Part shown: piece by piece, positions 25,807-32,723 of the stretch
How positions within the stretch are numbered: position 1 is the stretch's first letter
Layout: each line of letters begins with the position of its first letter
Source of the DNA: a virus
Virus record (IMG/VR): IMGVR_UViG_3300007520_000030
Coordinates: 1 to 47,984 of that record
Length of the DNA stretch: 47,984 nt
Reading direction: 5' to 3' (one strand)
Made by a program: the position numbers and the translations under genes
The notes under the pieces: generated by a model
The model's database searches: none
What the model was told of the DNA's origin: nothing
What the model saw: the letters and a program-made list of their open reading frames with translations, nothing else

Positions 25807-26411
25807 AGCGGTAACAAATTAAGATTAATAATTACTCGATTGGTGCTTTCTATAGGATTACTAGCAGTATGATACTGCAACCCGTTGATCCACACTAATC
25901 GATTAGCTTTAGGAGTTACTCTACTTTGCGTAGTAAACGAGTCTGGACCTAACGGCAGCGTACCAGTAGGCGTAGCCCATTCATTAAATATTCTAGTATC
26001 TCCATCACTGTCATTAAGATAAAAAATAAATGATTCGTGAGGGAAAAAATAATCAACATGCGGTATGTTATAGTTATCACTGGTAAACCCTTGCTTTTGA
26101 AATTTTAAACTAAGTCTTGCTCTAACTAGATGCTGCTGAGTAAATCCAAATTCTTTATTAATTTTTTCAAAGAACGGTTGTAAATATTCATAAGTAAAAC
26201 TCTTAACATTCCATTCTTGTTCAAAAACTGAATGGTGAAATCCCCAAGTTTCTTTAGCTAAGGGATCTTTTATTAATGCAGAGTCGCTAGGATCAAGAGA
26301 GACATGTTCTCCAAAGAACCAAGGAAATTTTGGTCCTAGTACAAGTTCAGCTAGTTTGTTAAACTCTGCACTATCAAGAAAATTATCAAAAACTTGTAAA
26401 CTGTTGCTCAT
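25803..26411 (-). CDS. 2OG-Fe(II) oxygenase-like protein
   Basis: This is a 202-residue protein of the same subfamily as those at 19676 and 21837: LGPKFPWFFGEHVSLDP near the start, NYNIPHVDYFFPHESFIFYL with H118-x-D120, DSDGDTRIF, and NGLQYHTASNPIESTNRVII with H181 and R192. The start is ATG 26411 (MSNSLQVF) rather than the in-frame start at 26486, because the late-promoter-like box lies between them and homologues begin near this point. It is first in a three-gene minus-strand operon and divergent from the methyltransferase. Confidence 0.78.
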   Translation of the reverse strand: MSNSLQVFDNFLDSAEFNKLAELVLGPKFPWFFGEHVSLDPSDSALIKDPLAKETWGFHHSVFEQEWNVKSFTYEYLQPFFEKINKEFGFTQQHLVRARLSLKFQKQGFTSDNYNIPHVDYFFPHESFIFYLNDSDGDTRIFNEWATPTGTLPLGPDSFTTQSRVTPKANRLVWINGLQYHTASNPIESTNRVIINLNLLPL

Positions 26412-26420
26412 GCTGATCAT

Positions 26421-26432
26421 ATAGTATTTATG
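26421..26432 (-). promoter_or_regulatory. T4-type late promoter, second minus-strand oxygenase operon
   Basis: The minus strand reads CCATAAATACTATATG, with the box CATAAATACTAT about 10 bases before ATG 26411. The core ATAAATACT is identical to the tail tube and gp13 boxes. The leader would be short. Confidence 0.5.
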
Positions 26433-26457
26433 GAAATATTTTTTACCAAGAGTAAAA

Positions 26458-26470
26458 GTGATAAGTACTA
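26458..26470 (+). promoter_or_regulatory. Weak late-promoter-like box before methyltransferase
   Basis: The plus strand reads GTGATAAGTACTA, one mismatch (G for A) from GATAAATACTA. It lies 22 bases before ATG 26492, with GAAGG between. It is listed because it would complete a divergent pair like the one at 19571/19645, but the mismatch makes it doubtful. Confidence 0.3.
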
Positions 26471-26491
26471 TTATTAATGAAGGCAAAACTA

Positions 26492-27157
26492 ATGAGTCAA
26501 AACAGTTACGAACAATACTGGAAAGATGTACATAAAAATAAATTTAAGTTTGCATCTAAAACTAATGTATCAGTGCTACCATGGGATATACAAACTCATT
26601 ATGCTAACCTACAAGAGATACTTGATATTTTTAATTTATCTAGTGGAAATGCACTAGAACTAGGATGCGGAACTGGATACGATTCTAAATTTCTTTTTGA
26701 GCAAGGTTTCGAAGTTACTGCTATAGACATTTCTGAAGATGCTATTGAAATAGCAAAACACAACACTTCCGAAATTGATATTGACTATATAGTAGGAGAT
26801 TTTTTTAAGGATCTACCCAACAAACAATTTGATTTGGTATACGATAGAGGGTTTTTACATAATTATCAAAATAATTTTTTAGAAATCTTTGAAAAATTAA
26901 ACGATGTGATGGCCGAACATGGAAAATATATTTTTATCACCGGTAATCCAAATCAGCCAATAATCGATACATGTATGCCTCCTCCAGTCTTTTTAGGAGC
27001 AATCGAAAGTTACTCTTCGCATTGGTTTAAGGTTGTATTCGTTAAAGAAATAGTATTTAAGGTTGACAAAAATTATCAAGACTGTCTAGGATATATATTC
27101 TTATTAGAAAAAAGATTACCAAATCCTACAACCGATACAATAGTGAGAAATAAGTAA
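26492..27157 (+). CDS. SAM-dependent methyltransferase, TPMT/TehB-like
   Basis: This is a 221-residue class I methyltransferase. The motif I ALELGCGTGYDSKFL, motif II EVTAIDISEDAIEIAK, and FDLVYDRGFLHNY after VGDFF fit the thiopurine methyltransferase/TehB branch, where the D-R-G-x-x-H block is typical. SAM binding is clear; the acceptor is not. Members of this branch methylate thiols, tellurite or halide ions, so a small nucleophile or a product of the neighbouring halogenases is possible; this is speculation. The start is ATG 26492 (MSQNSYEQYW), with AAGG 9 bases upstream, not ATG 26477. It is first in a plus-strand operon with halogenases 3 and 4. Confidence 0.82.
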   Translation: MSQNSYEQYWKDVHKNKFKFASKTNVSVLPWDIQTHYANLQEILDIFNLSSGNALELGCGTGYDSKFLFEQGFEVTAIDISEDAIEIAKHNTSEIDIDYIVGDFFKDLPNKQFDLVYDRGFLHNYQNNFLEIFEKLNDVMAEHGKYIFITGNPNQPIIDTCMPPPVFLGAIESYSSHWFKVVFVKEIVFKVDKNYQDCLGYIFLLEKRLPNPTTDTIVRNK

Positions 27158-27161
27158 TATT

Positions 27162-28631
27162 ATGAAAGTAGAAACTCTAACAATAGTAGGAGGCGGAACA
27201 AGTGCATGGATGGCTGCAGCCTATATATCACATAACCATCCTGCAATTTCAGTAACTGTTATAGACAAAGAAGTAGGAAATTCAATAGGAGTAGGTGAAG
27301 CTACACTATTAACTTTTCAGCCATTTATGGAAGAATGCGGATTTCCTATAGATGATTGGTTTACAAAAATAGATTGCGGATATAAGTCTGGAATTTTATT
27401 TGCTAACTGGAGGGAGAAGGGTAATAATATTTGGCATCCTTTTTTTAAAGGTAATAGAAGAATTACAGAACACTACCATTTATGGGACGTATGGTCTCTA
27501 GTTCAAGAATTAGATTTTAAAACATATAGTACGGGCAGCTATAGCTCTAGTATACTACACAATACTGTTGACTCTACTAATCTTCACAGTTATGCTTCTC
27601 ACATTGATTGCGGAAAATTGGTTTTATATATTCAAGATCAATTAAAAAATAAAATTAAAATTATAAAGTCTGATGTAATTATAGTCAATAAAGATGACAA
27701 AGAAAATGTAGCTTCTTTAGAACTTAAAGACGGAAGTATAATCTCATCTGATTTATACTTAGATTGTACAGGATTTCATAGTATATTGAGGAAATCTAAG
27801 AATAAAGTAGATTTACTAGGAAGACTATTTGTTAATACTGCTGTAGTATGTCAAGTACCATATCAAGATAGACCAAACGAATTTAAACCATATGCAGAAT
27901 GCGAGGCTGTTGACCACGGATGGATTTGGAAAATTGGGGTGGCTTCTCGTATTGGTAGCGGGATGGTTTTTAACAGAAATATTACTGATCCTGAAGAAGC
28001 AAAGGATTACTTTGTTGAGCATTGGAATAATCGAATCAAGAAAGAAAATGTTAGAATAATTAATTGGGATCCTTTTTATAATACAGATCCATGGTCCGGA
28101 AATGTAGTTCAAATTGGGTTAAGTAATGGATTTATAGAGCCGCTAGAAAGCACAGGCATAGGTTTGATTACAGTAGGAATTACTCAACTAAGCAATGCAA
28201 TAATGGAACAATGGTATGGTGATAATGATGTTGCTAATTTTAATTCACAATTGAATACACTGTATGAAGATTGTATTGATTTTGTAAGTATGCATTATGC
28301 TAACAACAATAGAACTAGTAAATTTTGGAATTATGTTAGAGATACATTTGTTCCTTCAGAAAGAATGTTACATTATCTCGACAGATTGACTAATCCTAAT
28401 ATTAAAGTTCCTGTTGACGGGAAATATAATTATATGTTCGGTGGAAGCAGTTGGTCTATGCTACTACAACAACTTGGTTACGATATTGCTCCTCGTACCA
28501 TTCCGTACTCGAAAGAGTATGCTACGGAAGTTATGGCTAGAAACTATATTGAGTATGAAAAAAATAAACATATCTGGAGTCGGCATCATAGCAGCGAAAT
28601 TGATAGAATTATTGAACTTGGCAAATTATGA
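27162..28631 (+). CDS. Flavin-dependent tryptophan-type halogenase 3
   Basis: This is a 489-residue protein with TIVGGGTSAWMAAAYI at residues 7-22, SIGVGEATLL, catalytic K75 in KIDCGYKSGILFANW, DCTGFHSILR (201-210), W254-I-W-K-I-G259 and FIEPLESTG with E329. Of the four it keeps the classic Ser-Thr-Gly halide loop of RebH/PrnA, and IGVGEAT is also classical. The Pro of W-x-W-x-I-P is Gly. It starts 4 bases after the methyltransferase stop and overlaps the next gene by ATGA. The substrate (free tryptophan, another indole or phenol, or a protein residue) cannot be read from the sequence. Confidence 0.9.
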   Translation: MKVETLTIVGGGTSAWMAAAYISHNHPAISVTVIDKEVGNSIGVGEATLLTFQPFMEECGFPIDDWFTKIDCGYKSGILFANWREKGNNIWHPFFKGNRRITEHYHLWDVWSLVQELDFKTYSTGSYSSSILHNTVDSTNLHSYASHIDCGKLVLYIQDQLKNKIKIIKSDVIIVNKDDKENVASLELKDGSIISSDLYLDCTGFHSILRKSKNKVDLLGRLFVNTAVVCQVPYQDRPNEFKPYAECEAVDHGWIWKIGVASRIGSGMVFNRNITDPEEAKDYFVEHWNNRIKKENVRIINWDPFYNTDPWSGNVVQIGLSNGFIEPLESTGIGLITVGITQLSNAIMEQWYGDNDVANFNSQLNTLYEDCIDFVSMHYANNNRTSKFWNYVRDTFVPSERMLHYLDRLTNPNIKVPVDGKYNYMFGGSSWSMLLQQLGYDIAPRTIPYSKEYATEVMARNYIEYEKNKHIWSRHHSSEIDRIIELGKL

Positions 28632-29374
28632 ATATAGTTAATTGGTCTTTTATTACCAGCCAGCAGGTTAATATAGATCATCTAACATGCATTACTAAAT
28701 TATTGGACGAAGATTATTATCCCTTCAAACACCTATCATCTGATATAGTTGCTAATAGGAAAGGTGCTGCTTTTTTAAAATGCCCTGCGCATACTGATTT
28801 TTTAAAAAACACATTTATCTTTTGTGCGCCATTTGATTTAACTATAGAGTTAGATATTTGTAATGAAACGAATACAGTTAAAATATACTGCGAGAATATT
28901 TCTCAAGAAGCATTTGAATCAATTATTGATACTAGATTTTTATATGATAAAAATCGCGGAGTTTCCGAATATCCTCTGTTAGGAATTGATTGGCTAACTG
29001 TATTCATTGCTGATCAATCAACTATAATTCAGGTATTCCCAGCATTTATGCATCGAAATGATTTTACAGAAAAAACTACTATTGTTCCTGGCGAGTACGA
29101 CATTAGTAAATGGACCCGTCCTATTGAAACAGTCTTTGAAATTAAAAATATCAAAGAAAAAATTATTATTAAAAAAGGTGATGCTATTTCTTATATCAAA
29201 TTCATAACAGACGATATTACTAAGTTAGAACAGATTAGCACACCGTGGAACGATATTATTACATGTCATAATATTGTAAATTCAAATAGACTTAGACCGT
29301 TAAAAGAACGATATAAATCATTAGAAGAGATAAAATTAAATCAGGAATGTCAGTATGATTCAAAAAATAAATGA
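28628..29374 (+). CDS. Unknown protein between two halogenases
   Basis: This is a 248-residue protein with no family I can name. It starts MNIVNWSFITSQQVNID and has a conserved-looking Cys segment AAFLKCPAHTDFLKNTFIFC followed by APFDLTIELDI. The centre is beta-rich (GIDWLTVFIADQST, IIQVFPAFMHRND). A later block has DISKWTRPIETVFEI and KKGDAISYIKFIT, ending in a Lys/Glu-rich helix. The beta-rich pattern could be a jelly-roll, but no iron triad is evident. Overlaps on both sides (ATGA with halogenase 3, 20 bases with halogenase 4) tie it to the halogenases, perhaps as a partner, substrate-binding or carrier protein. Confidence 0.7.
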   Translation: MNIVNWSFITSQQVNIDHLTCITKLLDEDYYPFKHLSSDIVANRKGAAFLKCPAHTDFLKNTFIFCAPFDLTIELDICNETNTVKIYCENISQEAFESIIDTRFLYDKNRGVSEYPLLGIDWLTVFIADQSTIIQVFPAFMHRNDFTEKTTIVPGEYDISKWTRPIETVFEIKNIKEKIIIKKGDAISYIKFITDDITKLEQISTPWNDIITCHNIVNSNRLRPLKERYKSLEEIKLNQECQYDSKNK

Positions 29375-30866
29375 AATTGTTATACTCGGAGGCGGCTCTG
29401 CTGGTTGGCTTACTGCACTATATTTAAAAAAAGTTTTTCCGGATAATAACTATACACTCGTCGAGGATCCCGCTACTCCTCCAATAATTGCAGGAGAAAG
29501 CTCGGCTGCAATTTTAACTTCATTTTATAATTTTTTAGAAATCGATCAAACTGATTGGGCTATAAAAACACATGCATTACCAAAATTAGGTAGTAAATTT
29601 ATAGACTGGAACGGTGTTGGTACAAATTTTATTCATGGTTTGATTTCAGATCAATATCGCACTGCTTATGATAGTAATTTTTTGTCAACATTTAATTTAA
29701 ATAGAGATTTTATATCCTGTGCTCTTGCAGAAAATATAAAAATGGAAAATATTTTTTATTGTTCTGAAATGATCAAACAAGATAAATTGCCAATAATACA
29801 AAAATCTAACAACACGTTTGAAGCACTACATCGTTTTATGTGGCATTTCAATAGTAGAGAAAACGCTGCATATTTAAAAAATCTAGGGCAACAGCGAGGA
29901 ATTAAATTAATTAAGAAAAAATATGTTAAATCTAATCTAGATGCATTGGGTAACATATCATCTGTAACTGTTGACGATGCTACTAATATTGTCGGGGATT
30001 GGTTTTTTGATTGTAGTGGATTTGCAAGGTTATTATTACAAAAAACTCTAGGGGTTACTTCAACGGATTATTCTAATTTATTTCCAGCTAGAAGTGTTGT
30101 GGCTTGGTGGGACAGTAATACTACATTAGTAAACTATACTGCTGTGACTGCAATGAAATATGGGTGGTCTTGGAGAATTAATTTAGACGATCGAACCGGC
30201 AACGGGTATGTGTTTGATCCCGATCACATTACCCCAGATCAAGCTGTGGAAGAAATAAAAAATAAATTTAATACTGACATAGTGCCAGTTGCAAATTTAA
30301 ATTTTACACCATCATTGGTAAAAGAATATTGGAAAAATAATGTAATTGCTATAGGAATTAGTAGTGGGTTTTTAGAACCGTTAGAATCTAATGGTCTTGG
30401 GCAGGTAATTACACAATTAATACTATTAGAAAAATTTTGGAATCCTACTGAAACTGGACTATTCGATCAAAAATTATATAATGATGAAGTAACTAGTCAA
30501 ATGAAAGAAATTATTAATTTTTTATCATTGCATTATAAAGGACATCGTAGAGATACAGATTTTTGGAAAAGTCATTCGTTTGATTCCAATAGAACCAACG
30601 ACTATCTAAAAGAAAAAATTGAACAGTGGAATGAAGGTATTCTTGTTGACAATGATCTTACTGTGTATCCGTTTGAAAGCTACGTTACTGTAATACAAGG
30701 GCTTGATTTAATTAATTTAGACAAGCTAAAAAAGCGATTATGTACTCGACCTAACATATTTAAAAATTTTTATAAATCGTATAACAATACAATGTTAGAA
30801 AAACAAGAAATTATTGATCAGAGTTTAGATTTAAAAACATGGTACCGTTTAATGTTTGACAAATAA
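29355..30866 (+). CDS. Flavin-dependent tryptophan-type halogenase 4, divergent
   Basis: This is a 503-residue protein with EIVILGGGSAGWLTALYL at residues 7-24, K77 at the catalytic Lys position (KTHALPKLGSKFIDW), DCSGFARLLL, W271-S-W-R-I-N276, TGNGYVF, and FLEPLESNG with E344. The usual IGVGE turn is IIAGES, the motif Pro is Asn, and the halide loop is Ser-Asn-Gly. It is the most divergent of the four but retains both catalytic residues, so activity is plausible with a different halide or substrate preference. The SD AGGA lies in the end of the upstream gene, with which it overlaps by 20 bases. The frameshifted oxygenase follows 19 bases after its stop. Confidence 0.85.
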   Translation: MIQKINEIVILGGGSAGWLTALYLKKVFPDNNYTLVEDPATPPIIAGESSAAILTSFYNFLEIDQTDWAIKTHALPKLGSKFIDWNGVGTNFIHGLISDQYRTAYDSNFLSTFNLNRDFISCALAENIKMENIFYCSEMIKQDKLPIIQKSNNTFEALHRFMWHFNSRENAAYLKNLGQQRGIKLIKKKYVKSNLDALGNISSVTVDDATNIVGDWFFDCSGFARLLLQKTLGVTSTDYSNLFPARSVVAWWDSNTTLVNYTAVTAMKYGWSWRINLDDRTGNGYVFDPDHITPDQAVEEIKNKFNTDIVPVANLNFTPSLVKEYWKNNVIAIGISSGFLEPLESNGLGQVITQLILLEKFWNPTETGLFDQKLYNDEVTSQMKEIINFLSLHYKGHRRDTDFWKSHSFDSNRTNDYLKEKIEQWNEGILVDNDLTVYPFESYVTVIQGLDLINLDKLKKRLCTRPNIFKNFYKSYNNTMLEKQEIIDQSLDLKTWYRLMFDK

Positions 30867-30885
30867 TTTTAGGATGATTAATAAT

Positions 30886-31541
30886 ATGACAAAAATAAAT
30901 TTATTCTCACCTATCTTTTACAAGTCTAGAATGGATCCGTTACTGTATAATAAAGATGAACTTTATTTAGATTTAAAACACAATTACACATTAAACAATT
31001 CTAGAAAAGTTGAAGAAGCTGCGGCGGATTATTTTCCCGACACTAATTTTCATGTATATTATAAAGATTGGGATAATTTAAATTATAAAAAAATAGATTT
31101 TACTTTGCTATACAATCAATATACTCAAGTAATTGAAGAATTTTTGTCTACTATTGGTTTTAATAATAATATAGAATACAAATGGTATACTGTTAATATT
31201 AATGTAGCTAAAAATGGATTCTTAGATGAACATGACCATAACGGATCAATTCAGGAATATAAAGATTGGCCACATCAATTTTCTTTAGTACACTATTTTT
31301 CATTAAAACCACATCACTCTACTACATTTTTAAATCCAATAGGAGCTTGCACAGGGTTAGGAAAAAATTAGATAATACTGCTATAGAAAATTCATCGTAT
31401 TTTCAAAATTTTAACTTGCCTATGTTGGAAGATGATATTATTATCTTCCCCTGTTATATTAGGCATAGAGTTGATGAAAGCAAAATAACTACAGATGATT
31501 TACGAATTACTGTTGCAATAAACATAACAATTAAAGAATAA
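30886..31541 (+). pseudogene. TIGR02466-like oxygenase split by a -1 frameshift at an A6 run
   Basis: Frame 1 runs from ATG 30886 to TAG 31369-31371. It encodes MTKINLFSPIFYKSR, the region KNGFLDEHDHNGSIQEYKDW with H116-x-H118, and LVHYFSLKPHHSTTFLNP. The missing second half lies in the -1 frame to 31541: DDIIIFPCYIRHRVDE supplies the distal His and DDLRITVAINI the anchoring Arg. Joined at the A6 run (31362-31367), the product is a full-length oxygenase like those at 24627 and 25195. This may be a programmed -1 frameshift (A-AAA-AAT heptamer), a real one-base deletion, or an assembly error in the homopolymer. The start is ATG 30886; an upstream TTG at 30856 is less likely. Confidence 0.75.
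31362..31368 (+). other. A-AAA-AAT slippery-type heptamer
   Basis: In frame 1 the codons are GGA-AAA-AAT-TAG, so the heptamer A-AAA-AAT lies directly before the stop. It matches the X-XXY-YYZ rule for -1 frameshifting and resembles A-AAA-AAG of E. coli dnaX. A -1 slip gives ...GKKLDNTAIENS and reads the second half of the oxygenase domain. No strong downstream hairpin was found by eye. Confidence 0.5.
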
Positions 31542-31574
31542 TTACATCACAAAATCAACGCTACCTAAGAAAAA

Positions 31575-32711
31575 TTAATATTTTACAATAACTACGCCAG
31601 AACCGCCGGTACCTCCGTGTGCTCCGGATCCGCCGCCTGTGTTTGCTCCTCCGGGGCCGCCGCCCACAATAACACCGCAGGTGTTGCCTGTGTTAAGTGC
31701 TTGTCCGCCGCCCATAAATTGACGACCTTGAGCGCCGCCTGTTAACGGATTATTAGGGTTTGGCGCAGCTTGACCTCCGTAAGGTCCTGCATGATGATAG
31801 CCACCGCCGCCACCGCCGCCAACGCCTCCGGCATAGGTTCCCCATCCTAAATGGCCACCACCACCACCACCGCCGCCCCAGTAAAGTGTTGGTCCTAGTG
31901 TGTCTGCTGCACGACCTACTCCGCCGGTTACTTGATCACTTCTAAATGATCCTCTATAATTTTGTCTACCATCCGGAGCACTAGCGCCGCCACCACCTGC
32001 TCCACCACCACCACCACCGTTGTGAGTGTTTTCATTATCTACGTTAAATCTAACACCGCTTCCGCCTGGATAACCTTGGCCGCTAACACTCAATCCACCA
32101 TAATTGCGGGTGCGACTGTCAATGCCATCACCTGTGTTGGCACCTCCGCCCCCAGAACCGCCTGGGCGCCCTGCTGTGGGTGTGCCTAAGGCCCCTGGTT
32201 GAGAATGGTTCCAAGTACCTCCTTGGCCGCCGCCCGTGCCTGTCAAACTTGAAAATACCGAGTTTGATCCGTTATTGGTGCCGCCACCGCCGCCGCCTAC
32301 TGTTACTGCATATCCTGTACCGGCTGTTACTGGAAAACTACGATTAAGTATTACGCCACCGCCACCGCCACCACCTCCCCAAGCGCTGCCGCCGCCGCCG
32401 CCACCGCCAACAACTAATACTTCAACAGTACCTGTAAATGTGGGCGTAAAAGTATGGCCGCCTACACCAGTAAACATATGAGCAATGCCACCTCCGGGAA
32501 TATATGTTATTGTGTCGCCGCCTGTTCCTACAAGACCTGGACTGTATCCAGTTACAGGACGCCAACCTGCATTATCATAAAATTCTAGTGTGTTCTGTCC
32601 GTTTGTTGTATTGAGTCTAAGTTTTGCTGTACCTACACCGGTACTTGTGGCATTGCTTGGTAAACTCAGTGCCGATGTTGCTGTAAACGTAGTATTTTTT
32701 AAAATTGCCAT
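31575..32711 (-). CDS. Glycine-rich adhesin-like tail-tip protein 1
   Basis: This is a 378-residue protein. The N-terminal 65 residues (AKLRLNTTNGQNTLEFYDNA, GWRPVTGYSPG) are a fibre-attachment pattern shared with the next two genes. It continues with AHMFTGVGGHTFTPTFTGTV and VEVLVVGGGGGGG, then a long glycine-rich domain with GGG and GGGG blocks, and ends GSGVVIVKY. This matches glycine-rich receptor-binding or adhesin domains, like the polyglycine structures of T4-type adhesins. Diversity in the loops between Gly blocks is expected to set receptor choice. It is the last of three tandem paralogues on the minus strand. The SD is AAGGAAAAAA. Confidence 0.78.
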   Translation of the reverse strand: MAILKNTTFTATSALSLPSNATSTGVGTAKLRLNTTNGQNTLEFYDNAGWRPVTGYSPGLVGTGGDTITYIPGGGIAHMFTGVGGHTFTPTFTGTVEVLVVGGGGGGGSAWGGGGGGGGVILNRSFPVTAGTGYAVTVGGGGGGTNNGSNSVFSSLTGTGGGQGGTWNHSQPGALGTPTAGRPGGSGGGGANTGDGIDSRTRNYGGLSVSGQGYPGGSGVRFNVDNENTHNGGGGGGAGGGGASAPDGRQNYRGSFRSDQVTGGVGRAADTLGPTLYWGGGGGGGGHLGWGTYAGGVGGGGGGGYHHAGPYGGQAAPNPNNPLTGGAQGRQFMGGGQALNTGNTCGVIVGGGPGGANTGGGSGAHGGTGGSGVVIVKY

Positions 32712-32723
32712 AGTGTTTTTTCC

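Noticed and set aside
31266-31541. Independent 91-residue gene
   Set aside because: Its first 35 residues are out-of-frame sequence of the oxygenase; only the part after the A6 run is meaningful, and it completes that domain.
17532-31541. Small peptide precursor gene for a RiPP-like pathway
   Set aside because: The island has almost no free intergenic space; no short frame with an SD and a core-like sequence was found, so a substrate encoded here is not supported.
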